Assembly (NCBI GenBank): GCA_017656165.1 | Contig: JACDOL010000012.1 | Coordinates: 1-39,344 of the forward strand | From: Desulfotomaculum sp. | GTDB taxonomy: Bacteria; Bacillota; Desulfotomaculia; Desulfotomaculales; Desulfohalotomaculaceae | Direction of reading: 5' to 3' | Length of the DNA stretch: 39,344 nt | Shown: piece by piece, positions 26,336 to 35,055 of the stretch | Position numbering within the stretch: the stretch's first letter is position 1 | How the letters are laid out: each line of letters begins with the position of its first letter | Position numbers and translations under genes: made by a program | Notes under the pieces: generated by a model | Database searches by the model: none | What the model saw: the letters and a program-made list of their open reading frames with translations, nothing else | What the model was told of the DNA's origin: nothing

Positions 26336-27550
26336 TTACTCCTCCTGCTGTTTATCATTTGGGGTTTCACTCTTTTTCTGCCTTTTATTTAATGTTTTCT
26401 CTGCCGGGGCCATAAAGCTGGTCATTTCTTTTCCCAAGCTTTTCATTTTATCAGAGGCACTCTTTAAGCTTCCAGTGCTAATTAATAAGAAGGCGCCCCC
26501 TCCAATCAGCAGAACCCCCACTATCCAGGCCGCGGTTGTCCACCCAGTATTACCTGCACTTTTACCTGTTCCAGTCCCTGCACCACCACCAACTCCCAGT
26601 ACAGTGGGAACAGCGTCAGCCAGTAGTGCAATGCCTTTTTCTGCTCTTTCACGCTTGTTAGTATGTGTCCCTGCCTCTACCAGAATTGCAGTAGGCATGA
26701 GATCCTGGTTGTAGTTACCGTCACCAATAAATATTTCTTTGATTAACTCTGGATGCTGTTTATTGGTATAAGCCATCAAGCGCCTGGCAAAGTCCTTATT
26801 AGATTTCATTTTAGGATTTTGTTTTCCTAATACTAAACGCAGCTGTGTAACTTTTTTATTGCTGATGTTCTTCCTGTAATAATTAGCATCAGGAACTCCG
26901 TCACGGTGAATATCAAATATGGCAATGGGATTTCTTTTCATGAGATCAACTGCCGTACGCCGGGAACGAACATAAGCATTATTGTCATGAGGATCATGCT
27001 TATTATCACTGTATATTACGTCGACACCTCTTTTTTTCAGTTCATCGGCAAATCTTTTTCCAACATTCAATATACCACCTTTAAAAGGTTCTGACTCAGT
27101 GCCATCAGTAGGTACATAAGACTCATCCGTGTGGGTCTGGTAAATTGCTACGGGGCGGTCGCCCTGCTTTTGAGCAGCAACAGGTATTTCATTAAGGTTG
27201 GCAAAATAATCTACCCATGCTAGGTATTCTTTATCAATACCCAGCATTTTAGCTGTCGCTTTACTACCTTCAACCCGGCTGATTTTAAAATGCCGGCTAT
27301 CACTTTTAATAATTTCATCTCCATTTTGAACGTAGCGGCTCATCTTACTAACCAGGCTGCCATCTTCGTCATAAATTTCCACAGTATGACCTGGAACATG
27401 ATTGATCCAATTAGAATTAACTAATGCAGAGGGACTCCATACCGGTTGGGCAGCAATTGTAAAATTGGCAGCAGCCGCTGCCAGCACTGCCACCCCAAGA
27501 ACAAGCATAGTTACTGCCAGGTGAATTTTTTTATGCTTACTGTTCTTCAT
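26336..27550 (-). CDS. spoIIP: Stage II sporulation protein P, copy 1
   Basis: 404 residues. SpoIIP is the amidase/endopeptidase that, with SpoIID and SpoIIM, thins septal peptidoglycan to drive engulfment. An N-terminal signal anchor (about 8-30) precedes the amidase domain; metal-binding residues match THTDESY (H140, E143), DIHRDG (H215) and LVEAGTHTN (E292). Unlike Bacillus SpoIIP, a second hydrophobic span (about 339-358) and a basic tail follow. The ATG at 27550 overlaps the DUF1614 stop as TAATG. It forms a coupled set with the DUF1614 and YIEGIA genes. Confidence 0.9.
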   Translation of the reverse strand: MKNSKHKKIHLAVTMLVLGVAVLAAAAANFTIAAQPVWSPSALVNSNWINHVPGHTVEIYDEDGSLVSKMSRYVQNGDEIIKSDSRHFKISRVEGSKATAKMLGIDKEYLAWVDYFANLNEIPVAAQKQGDRPVAIYQTHTDESYVPTDGTESEPFKGGILNVGKRFADELKKRGVDVIYSDNKHDPHDNNAYVRSRRTAVDLMKRNPIAIFDIHRDGVPDANYYRKNISNKKVTQLRLVLGKQNPKMKSNKDFARRLMAYTNKQHPELIKEIFIGDGNYNQDLMPTAILVEAGTHTNKRERAEKGIALLADAVPTVLGVGGGAGTGTGKSAGNTGWTTAAWIVGVLLIGGGAFLLISTGSLKSASDKMKSLGKEMTSFMAPAEKTLNKRQKKSETPNDKQQEE

Positions 27551-28434
27551 TATTCCCCCCTCCTTTTTTCAGTAATATCGTCTGTTACGCTCGGAACGTC
27601 CGTAAGATTCGTAAAATTTACTCCTTGTTCATGTTTATTGTTTTCTTCTCCAGTAAAAGGCATAGTATCACTAACTTCTATATCTCCAGTTTCCAAGGCA
27701 TTGGCAGTATGCGGCTGAGCCCCCGCTTGTTCATCATGCCTGTTAACCTCAGGCTTTCTTAAACCGGCTAAAAGTTCATCTGGACGTCCTTCAGTTTGAG
27801 GTCCTCCCTGCAATCTTTCCCTCAGCTCACCAAAAATCTCAGCCAAAAGAACGGCCACAATACCAGACAGCACAGTAACGTCAAAGGCTCCAGCACCTCC
27901 TATAGCCACTGTACCCCCTATCGCACCATTCTGTACCAGCCAAATAAAGTGAAATATATCAACTAATACTACTCCCAGTGTGGCAGCAATAAAGGCAGAA
28001 CGGCGGGAACGACCGGCCAGATAGCCGGTAATCCCGGCAGCCAAGGGGTACAAATAAAGTGAATCAATTACACCAAATCTTCCTGCCGGTTCTGGAAGCC
28101 CACTCATTAATAAAGTTCCGGTATAATACACCACTACACCTGTTACCACTGTAGCCACTATTGCTCTGACATATTCTTTACGGGTACCTGCCTTGGCAAG
28201 TAAATATCCCGCCAAACCAATTGGTATTATACCGCCTCCCACGTTAATAGATGCTCTAATATTACCCAGTGGAAGAGGTATAGTTATAAAACTACCAATT
28301 ATCATTGCTGCAATAATACCAAGCGCCGCTTTATCACTAAGCCTCATGCGATCAAGTACGCGTTGTGCCAATCCAAAATAAATTAAAAAAGAAACAATGA
28401 TCAAGGCAATGAGCCCAAATGGAAACTGTGTCAT
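27550..28434 (-). CDS. DUF1614 family membrane protein
   Basis: 294 residues. The first ~215 residues are very hydrophobic (about seven segments) with glycine-rich loops such as GGGIIPIGLAGYLLA and GGTVAIGGAGAFDVTVLSG; the last ~80 are polar and acidic. The family is known from Clostridia without a defined role. It sits between two spoIIP genes and is translationally coupled to the second by TAATG. An involvement in engulfment is inferred from position only. TAAGGAGG precedes its ATG. Confidence 0.8.
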   Translation of the reverse strand: MTQFPFGLIALIIVSFLIYFGLAQRVLDRMRLSDKAALGIIAAMIIGSFITIPLPLGNIRASINVGGGIIPIGLAGYLLAKAGTRKEYVRAIVATVVTGVVVYYTGTLLMSGLPEPAGRFGVIDSLYLYPLAAGITGYLAGRSRRSAFIAATLGVVLVDIFHFIWLVQNGAIGGTVAIGGAGAFDVTVLSGIVAVLLAEIFGELRERLQGGPQTEGRPDELLAGLRKPEVNRHDEQAGAQPHTANALETGDIEVSDTMPFTGEENNKHEQGVNFTNLTDVPSVTDDITEKRRGE

Positions 28435-28503
28435 AATGTCTATCCTCCTTAGGTGTTTTAAATACTGATTTACACCTGTATACTACCCAAGAATAAGATA
28501 TGT

Positions 28504-29850
28504 TTATTCGTTTTGCTTATCTCGAGCTCTACCTCTTTTTTTCTTTACTGGCACCTTTCTTTTAGCCATGGGTTTTAAAGCTGGATGCTGATTTATTTTT
28601 GTATTTACTTGTATAAAAGCAGCCTGGAGGTAGTTAAATAACTTTTGAAATGCTTGCCATTTTATTACTGGTTTTAAAAAATCTACAACCTGGTGTTTAA
28701 TTTTTACTGCTGCTGAAGCAATACTTTTTTTGATAGACATTATTTCAGGTGATGACATTTTTTTTCTTATAGTTAGAGCAGCAGTTTCCACAGTTTTCTC
28801 AAAATTACCCCTGCTGATAAAGTAAAAGGCCGCTGCGGACATTAAAGTAATAATAAATAACCATCCGGCCACTGCCCAACTGCTTCTGCTGTGTTCTTCT
28901 ATTGCTACTTCACCGGGTCCAACACCAGCTGTTAACCCTAATACCGGAGGTACTGCTTCTGCAAAAAGTGTTATCCCTTTTAACGCCTCTTCCAGGGTAT
29001 TTGTATATGTACCCGCTTCCACCAGAACGGCGGTAGATAGTAAATCTTGATTATAGCTGCCGCTTCCCATATAAAGATCCTTTATTAAACCGGGGTACAG
29101 CTGGTGAGCATAAGCCATCAGACGTTTAGCAAAATCCTTGTTTGAAGGATACCTTGGATTCTGCTTACCTATAACCAGCCTTACCTTAGCTACCATACGG
29201 CCATCAATCTTAACCCGGTATTTGCTGCTGCTGGGAACTCCATCACGGTGAATATCAAATAACGCCGCCGGGTTATTTTTTAAAATACCAGCTGCGGTCC
29301 GCCGGGAACGAATATATGCATTATTATCATGAGGATCATGGGGAGTTTTATAATACAGTACATTAACCCCCACACTGCGAAGATAATCTGCAAAATGCTG
29401 GCCAACCTGGTAAATATCTCCTTGAAAGGGTTCAATGGCTTTGCCGCTTTCCGGTAGGTAGGACTCATCTGTGTGAGTGTGATAAATACCAACCGGCCTT
29501 TTTTTCCATTGTCTTGTTGTTGTTTGTACCGCTGCTTTTTTATAGTATTTCAACCAGTGAATATAATCTTTATCTATACCCTTAAAATCAGCATTAGCGG
29601 CATTTTCTTTAACTTCGTTAACCCTGTATAAGCGTCCATCAGGTAGAAGTATTTCATCGCCAATAAACACCTGGCAGGCAAGTTCAGTTATTATACTGCC
29701 ATTACCATCCTTTACCCGGCAATTTTTACCTGCCTCGTGACCTCCTGAGGAAATATAACATGAAGTATTAACAGGTTTGATAAAAAAAATTAGACCTGCT
29801 AATAGCAGCACTTGACAAATTTTATTTATAATAAATTCCTCCCAATTCAC
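28504..29850 (-). CDS. spoIIP: Stage II sporulation protein P, copy 2
   Basis: About 448 residues (GTG at 29850), a paralogue of copy 1. The same metal motifs occur (HTHTDESY, DIHRDG, LVEAGTYTN), and the neighbouring DPHDNNAY.RSRRTA block is shared. An N-terminal hydrophobic anchor, a second span near residue 325 and a longer C-terminal helical region of about 100 residues end in a very basic tail (KRKVPVKKKRGRARDKQNE). The true start is unclear: the only strong ribosome site (GGGAGGA, 29843-29837) lies just upstream of ATT (29832) and ATA (29829), not of ATG, GTG or TTG. Frames starting at TTG 29886 or GTG 29850 lack a ribosome site. Confidence 0.85.
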   Translation of the reverse strand: MNWEEFIINKICQVLLLAGLIFFIKPVNTSCYISSGGHEAGKNCRVKDGNGSIITELACQVFIGDEILLPDGRLYRVNEVKENAANADFKGIDKDYIHWLKYYKKAAVQTTTRQWKKRPVGIYHTHTDESYLPESGKAIEPFQGDIYQVGQHFADYLRSVGVNVLYYKTPHDPHDNNAYIRSRRTAAGILKNNPAALFDIHRDGVPSSSKYRVKIDGRMVAKVRLVIGKQNPRYPSNKDFAKRLMAYAHQLYPGLIKDLYMGSGSYNQDLLSTAVLVEAGTYTNTLEEALKGITLFAEAVPPVLGLTAGVGPGEVAIEEHSRSSWAVAGWLFIITLMSAAAFYFISRGNFEKTVETAALTIRKKMSSPEIMSIKKSIASAAVKIKHQVVDFLKPVIKWQAFQKLFNYLQAAFIQVNTKINQHPALKPMAKRKVPVKKKRGRARDKQNE

Positions 29851-29965
29851 TATGTCAGTAGATATATTTTCCCCGGATAAGAACAATATGCAAAAAATAA
29901 AGGCCAGATGATCTGGTCTTGCCTTGGATAGGTGACAGGGTTTCTTTCAACCCATCGGCTCAGCA

Positions 29966-30040
29966 GACATGCTGGAGCAGAATAAGTAAAAAGTGGCACG
30001 CAAAGCGTGCCACTTTTTACTTATTCTGCTCCAGCATGTC
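29966..30040 (-). terminator. 36-bp perfect inverted repeat at the 3' end of ispH-rpsA
   Basis: Arms 29966-30001 and 30005-30040 are perfectly complementary with a 3-nt loop. The right arm contains the last seven codons and stop of ispH-rpsA. The inner part (about 15 bp, AAAAAGTGGCACGC/GCGTGCCACTTTTT) is an ordinary intrinsic terminator with a T-run on the minus strand; the outer ~21 bp are an unexpected extension. Confidence 0.85.
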
Positions 30041-32062
30041 AGTTAATTCTTTAGGCATAACTTCCGCCAGGCTTACGCCACCACCGGTGTCTTCTTCTGT
30101 CTCCATGACCGGCTGTTCCTGGACTACTTTTTCCTTCGTCTTTTCTTTTTCAATTTTTTGGCGTTCTTTCTTATCATTACGATTTGCTTCTCGAATAGAG
30201 AGGCGAATTCGCTTTTCTTCTGGATCAACAGATAGAACCTTAACGTTAATTTCGTCTCCTTCGGAAACAACATCCTCCGGCTTCTCTACGTGTTCTTCTG
30301 CCAGATGAGAAATGTGAACTAGGCCTTCTACACCAGGTTCAAGCTGTACAAAAGCACCAAAGGGAGCCAGTCGCACCACTTTAGCTGAAACAACACTGCC
30401 TACTGGATATTTTTCTTCCACATTATCCCATGGGTTGGGCAGCAGCTGTTTAAGGCCCAGGGATATCTTTTTGTTTTCCTTATCAACTTTTAATACTTTA
30501 ACTTCAACCTCATCGCCAACATTAAGAACATCCGACGGGTGCTCAATACGATACCAAGCCATTTCGGAAATATGCAGCAGGCCATCAACCCCGCCAATGT
30601 CAATAAAGGCACCGAAGCTTGTCAAACGGCGAACAATACCCTTAACCGTCTGCCCTTCTTCCAGCTTTGCAAATAATTCTTCACGTGCCCTTTCTGCTTC
30701 TTCTTCCAGCACTGCCTTACGGGATAAAATTACCTTCCTGCGGTTTTTATTCATTTCTATAATTTTAACTTTAATTTTTTCATTAAGATATTTAGATAGA
30801 TCTTCAACATAACCAATTTCCACCAGGGAAGCGGGCAAGAAAGCGCGTACTCCTACATCAACCAGCAGGCCTCCCTTAACCACTTCACGCACTGTACCTT
30901 CAACAACGGTACCATTATTCATAGCTTCTTCCAGGCGGCCCCAGTTCTTTTCAATATCAGCACGAACTTTAGATAATAGCGGCCTTCCTTCTTCATCTTC
31001 AGCTTTTAACACCACAACATCTATTTCATCTCCAACCTGGATAATTTCATTTGGGTTGGTGTTATAGCTGGTTAATTCTTTTAGTGGAATAACACCCTCG
31101 GACTTGGCTCCAACATCAACCTGAACCTCATCCTGGTCCACCTGAACCACTTTCCCTTTTACTGTCTCACCTGAACGTAATGTTTTTACCTCCACATTCA
31201 TACCTTCTTCTTGTAATTCCATCTTTTCACCTAACTCCTTCATCCTGCATTTTACCTCCTCAATAACCCAGCTGGGTGTAGACGCACCCGCCGTTAATCC
31301 TGCTCGTTCGGCTCCAGCAAACCATTCGGCCTTAAGTTCACCGGCAGTTTCCACCTGGTATGTGGGCGTTCCTGTACTGCTACAAAGCTTAGTTAATTTA
31401 CCAGTATTAGCACTGCTGCTCCCGCCCACAACAATCATTACATCTACTTTTTTAGCCAGTTCAATAGCTGCCTTTTGACGTTCTGCCGTGGCAAGACAAA
31501 TGGTATTGCTTGCCTTAACCTCTAAGCCTTTCTGCTGTAGGATCCGAACTACATCATTATATATTTTAACCGGCTGCGTGGTCTGTGCTACCACGGCCAC
31601 CCGGTCATATCCTGACATTTTAGCGGCCTGGGAGGCATTTTCGACCACCTGTGCCCTGCCCCCGGTCCAGCTGACTATGCCTTTTACCTCCGGGTGCTTG
31701 GGGTCTCCAACTACTATAACTTGGTAGCCCTCCCTGTCATAATCCCTCGCCAGCTGTTGAGCTTTACTAACAAATGGACATGTAGCATCAACTACAGTAT
31801 GCCCATGTTTTTTGGCTTCTTCAAGCACCTCCGGTCCCACACCATGTGATCTAATAATTAATTTCCCAGGAGGTACATCCTTAGCATCATTTATTTCGAC
31901 AATTCCTTCTTCAGCCAGTTTTTGCACCACCTGCGGGTTATGAATTATTGGACCCAGTGTGTATAAAGGAGAATTTTTGTCCACGGCGGTCTGCCTGGCC
32001 ATATCAATTGCTCTTTTCACTCCAAAGCAAAAACCCGCTTTGGGAGCCACCAATACCTCCAA
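30017..32062 (-). CDS. ispH: Fusion of 4-hydroxy-3-methylbut-2-enyl diphosphate reductase (IspH) and ribosomal protein S1
   Basis: 681 residues. Residues 1-280 are IspH, the last enzyme of the MEP isoprenoid pathway. The cluster cysteines are C12 (GFCFGVKRA), C95 (DATCPFVSK) and C189 (NTICLATAERQ), with the substrate histidines H41, H73 and H123. Four S1 RNA-binding domains follow at about 298-367, 384-450, 470-538 and 554-625, then an acidic/basic helical tail. This fusion is known in Clostridia. The TTG start at 32062 follows GAGGTGAT. Located between plsC and spoIIP-2. It is the only S1-type gene seen in the window. Confidence 0.95.
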   Translation of the reverse strand: MEVLVAPKAGFCFGVKRAIDMARQTAVDKNSPLYTLGPIIHNPQVVQKLAEEGIVEINDAKDVPPGKLIIRSHGVGPEVLEEAKKHGHTVVDATCPFVSKAQQLARDYDREGYQVIVVGDPKHPEVKGIVSWTGGRAQVVENASQAAKMSGYDRVAVVAQTTQPVKIYNDVVRILQQKGLEVKASNTICLATAERQKAAIELAKKVDVMIVVGGSSSANTGKLTKLCSSTGTPTYQVETAGELKAEWFAGAERAGLTAGASTPSWVIEEVKCRMKELGEKMELQEEGMNVEVKTLRSGETVKGKVVQVDQDEVQVDVGAKSEGVIPLKELTSYNTNPNEIIQVGDEIDVVVLKAEDEEGRPLLSKVRADIEKNWGRLEEAMNNGTVVEGTVREVVKGGLLVDVGVRAFLPASLVEIGYVEDLSKYLNEKIKVKIIEMNKNRRKVILSRKAVLEEEAERAREELFAKLEEGQTVKGIVRRLTSFGAFIDIGGVDGLLHISEMAWYRIEHPSDVLNVGDEVEVKVLKVDKENKKISLGLKQLLPNPWDNVEEKYPVGSVVSAKVVRLAPFGAFVQLEPGVEGLVHISHLAEEHVEKPEDVVSEGDEINVKVLSVDPEEKRIRLSIREANRNDKKERQKIEKEKTKEKVVQEQPVMETEEDTGGGVSLAEVMPKELTDMLEQNK

Positions 32063-32121
32063 GCACTATCACCTCAGATTTATTTTTTTGCACCTACAAC
32101 CGCCGTTTTTTCTTCTATAAA

Positions 32122-32703
32122 CTAATCTGTAGTTTGGATAAGGCGGTGAACTTCATCCATTACCATGTGACTGTATTTTTCTAACACCCAGCGGCGGGGT
32201 TTAAAATTTTGGGGCAGTATAATGGGCTCTTCAACAATTAACTTTATCCTGTTGAAGACCCCCCGCGCACCCAGTATTCCAACGGGTACTATCGGCACAT
32301 TATTTTTCACTGCCAGCATTACTGCACCTAAATGTGGCGCCTGCAGTTCTCCAGTAGAACTGCGAGTTCCCTCCGGAAATATCCCTACAACTTCACCTTT
32401 TTTTAGCAGTTCACTGGCCTTCCTTAAAGCAGCACGATCAATTTTGCCCCGATGTACAGGAAATGCCTTCATTAACCCAATTAATTCTCCAAAAACAGGT
32501 ATCTTAAACAGTTCTGCTTTTGCCATAAAATTAACTGGGCGGCTGAAAGCACACCCTACCACCACAGGGTCCCAATAGCTGGTATGGTTTGCTACAACAA
32601 TTAATCCGCCTTTTTGGGGGATATTTTTTAATCCTGCCACCTTCCAACGGCGCAGTACCAGCAGGACGGCCTTTAAGACAGCCCTAGCAAAACTGTAAAC
32701 CAT
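32122..32703 (-). CDS. plsC: 1-acyl-sn-glycerol-3-phosphate acyltransferase
   Basis: 193 residues from the ATG at 32703, which has GGAGG 7 nt upstream. It makes phosphatidic acid from lysophosphatidic acid. Motifs: NHTSYWDP (HX4D, catalytic), FPVHRGKIDRAALRKA (motif II) and FPEGTRSSTG (motif III). An upstream ATG (32763) would overlap cmk and lacks a ribosome site. It acts after PlsY, encoded further along the same array. Confidence 0.95.
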   Translation of the reverse strand: MVYSFARAVLKAVLLVLRRWKVAGLKNIPQKGGLIVVANHTSYWDPVVVGCAFSRPVNFMAKAELFKIPVFGELIGLMKAFPVHRGKIDRAALRKASELLKKGEVVGIFPEGTRSSTGELQAPHLGAVMLAVKNNVPIVPVGILGARGVFNRIKLIVEEPIILPQNFKPRRWVLEKYSHMVMDEVHRLIQTTD

Positions 32704-32759
32704 TGGCTTTCCTCCATGCTCTTTTTGCCAACAGTTTACCCCAAAAAGGCCGTTTAAAA

Positions 32760-33434
32760 TCATTTAACAGATTTATTAATATATGCTACCATTTTATCTA
32801 CTACCTGCTGTACAGTTAATCCAGTTGTATCTATTAAAATGGCATCTTCCGCTTGTACCAGCGGATCTGTCTGCCGGTTTTTATCCATGTAATCCCGCTT
32901 GGATATTTCATTTTTTAATTTCTCCAGCGAAATATTGTAACCTCTTTCTTTTAATTCTTCTTGGCGCCGCCGGGCTCTTTCCTCAATAGATGCTGTTAGG
33001 AAAAACTTTACCTCGGCATTGGGCAGAACCTTGGTTCCAATGTCCCGGCCATCCATTACTACCCCACCGGGAGCTGCCATGGTCTGCTGCTGGCGCCTCA
33101 TGTTTTCTCTCACCTCTGGTATTCTAGCCACGAGGGAAACATGCTGGGATACTTCCGGCTTTCTAATTTCACTGGTTACATCTATACCATCCACAAGTAT
33201 CCTGTAATTTTCCTCGTCGGGAACTAACTCTATGCTGGTTACAGCTGAAAGCCGGGCCAGTTCTTCAGCATCATCGAAACCGCAGTTAAGTTTTAAGGCC
33301 TTCCATGTAACAGCCCTGTACATGCTACCCGTATCTATATACATCAAACCCATTTTTTTTGCTAAAATTTTTGCTACTGTACTTTTTCCGGCCCCAGCGG
33401 GGCCGTCAATGGCAATGTTTATTTTTCTGCTCAT
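32760..33434 (-). CDS. cmk: Cytidylate kinase
   Basis: 224 residues. It phosphorylates CMP and dCMP. The P-loop is IDGPAGAGKSTVAKILA near the N-terminus; YIDTGSMYRA and VVMDGRDIGTKVLPNAEVKFFLTA are standard Cmk signatures. The ATG at 33434 is chosen for GAGGT upstream and for the normal N-terminus MSRKINIAIDG; a longer frame reaches 33491. The position after aroA and before plsC and ispH-rpsA is the common Clostridia order. Confidence 0.96.
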   Translation of the reverse strand: MSRKINIAIDGPAGAGKSTVAKILAKKMGLMYIDTGSMYRAVTWKALKLNCGFDDAEELARLSAVTSIELVPDEENYRILVDGIDVTSEIRKPEVSQHVSLVARIPEVRENMRRQQQTMAAPGGVVMDGRDIGTKVLPNAEVKFFLTASIEERARRRQEELKERGYNISLEKLKNEISKRDYMDKNRQTDPLVQAEDAILIDTTGLTVQQVVDKMVAYINKSVK

Positions 33435-33570
33435 AAAATACCTCGCAAGCTGTTTGTTCTCCGCCAGCAAACAATATTCTAATTTCGACACACCATCCTA
33501 AATTCCTCTTTTTCACAATTAAAAATTGCCAATATAATACTGCTGCTTTATACTGCTGCTGCTTTCCATA

Positions 33571-34857
33571 TTATTCTACTACAAGCATTTTTAATGCATC
33601 AGTAAAACCTGGAAAAGAAATGTTAATTACATCTGCATTTTTTATAACTGTCTTACCCGACGCCACTAGACCTGCCACCGACATTGCCATAGCTATGCGG
33701 TGATCCCCGTAACTCTGGCACACAGCACCGGTAAGTTTTTTCCCTCCGTTTATTATTAGACCATCAGGTTGTTCCTGTATATCTGCTCCTAACTTCACCA
33801 GTTCCTTTGCCACTGCGGATATACGATCAGATTCCTTAACCCGGAGTTCAGCTGCATCTTTTAAAACAGTCTGCCCCTGTGCCGCAGCCGCTGCTACAGC
33901 CAGTACTGGTATTTCATCTATTAAACGAGGAATTATATCTCCTTCGATAACAGTACCTTTTAATGTACTGCCCCGGACTCTTAAGTCACCTACCGGTTCC
34001 CCTGTGTCCAGCCGGTAATTATTAATATCTATATCAGCTCCCATTTCCCGGAGTACCTCTAATATCCCACTCCTGGTTGGATTCAGCCCTACATCTTTAA
34101 TGGTAATGTCTGAACCAGGCACAATGGCCGCAGCAACTATGAAAAAAGCGGCAGAAGAAATATCACCTGGAACTTTTACTGTTTGTCCCCTTAGTTCCCT
34201 TTGTCCCTGTACAGACACAACACAACCGTCTACCTCAATTTCAGCTCCAAAACGTCTAAGCATCCGTTCACTATGATCACGGGATTTAGCCGGTTCCTCA
34301 ACGACGGTTTTCCCGCTGGCAAACAAACCGGCCAGTAATATGGCTGATTTTAACTGGGCACTGGCTACAGGAGTTTTGTAGTATATCGGCTTTAAATTCC
34401 TTCCTTGCACTGCTATTGGAAGCAGAGAAGCATCTTTACGTCCGATAAAAACGGCACCCATTTGTCCCAGTGGGCAAGTAATACGGCCCATAGGCCTCCT
34501 GCGAAGGGATTTATCACCGGTCAAAACAGAAGAAAAATGCTGCCCAGATAGAATTCCTAAAAGGAGCCGGGCAGTAGTACCCGAATTTCCACAGTCCAAT
34601 ATATCGCACGACTCTTTTAACCCGTACAACCCTCTACCTTCTACAGTAACTTTATCACTGCTTTCAGTAATATCTACCCCCATAGCCCTCAAACACTTAA
34701 TAGTTGAAAGGCAGTCTTCTGCCTTTAAAAAATTGGTTATTATAGTTCTGCCGGAGGCTAAGGCCCCAAGCATCACCGCCCGGTGAGAAATAGATTTATC
34801 TCCAGGAACAGTAATATGTCCCTCTAAACTTTTACATTGCTTTATTGTTAATTCCAT
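33571..34857 (-). CDS. aroA: 3-phosphoshikimate 1-carboxyvinyltransferase (EPSP synthase)
   Basis: 428 residues, normal length. It transfers enolpyruvyl from PEP to shikimate 3-phosphate, the sixth shikimate step. Signatures: VPGDKSISHRAVMLGALASG (residues 18-37), LDCGNSGTTARLLLGIL, and RLIDEIPVLAVAAA and KESDRI near the C-terminal half. First gene of the array that runs on to gpsA. The ribosome site is AAGGAGAA. Upstream sequence is shared with the divergent aminotransferase. Confidence 0.96.
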   Translation of the reverse strand: MELTIKQCKSLEGHITVPGDKSISHRAVMLGALASGRTIITNFLKAEDCLSTIKCLRAMGVDITESSDKVTVEGRGLYGLKESCDILDCGNSGTTARLLLGILSGQHFSSVLTGDKSLRRRPMGRITCPLGQMGAVFIGRKDASLLPIAVQGRNLKPIYYKTPVASAQLKSAILLAGLFASGKTVVEEPAKSRDHSERMLRRFGAEIEVDGCVVSVQGQRELRGQTVKVPGDISSAAFFIVAAAIVPGSDITIKDVGLNPTRSGILEVLREMGADIDINNYRLDTGEPVGDLRVRGSTLKGTVIEGDIIPRLIDEIPVLAVAAAAAQGQTVLKDAAELRVKESDRISAVAKELVKLGADIQEQPDGLIINGGKKLTGAVCQSYGDHRIAMAMSVAGLVASGKTVIKNADVINISFPGFTDALKMLVVE

Positions 34858-35055
34858 GTATATTCTCCTTTTATTATTATCCTTTTATTAAAAGTTAAAT
34901 TTTAACATTACCAGTACAGTGGTAGTATTCAACAAGCAGGGTGAAAATACCTACAATAAAGAGTCTTTAAAATCAGCTTAAATAAAGTGTTTGTAACAGC
35001 ACCCTTGTTGATATAAAATGTAATTTAGAAATTTCTGTATTAGGAGCTGATCTTA

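Noticed and set aside
29904-29965. Small stem CCAGA/TCTGG and GGGTT/AACCC upstream of the 36-bp repeat
   Set aside because: Short stems in a 60-nt gap. They could be an old terminator, but are too weak to call.
33530-33570. Short TACTGCTGCTTTA-type direct repeats between cmk and aroA
   Set aside because: Only two short, low-complexity units with no other structure.
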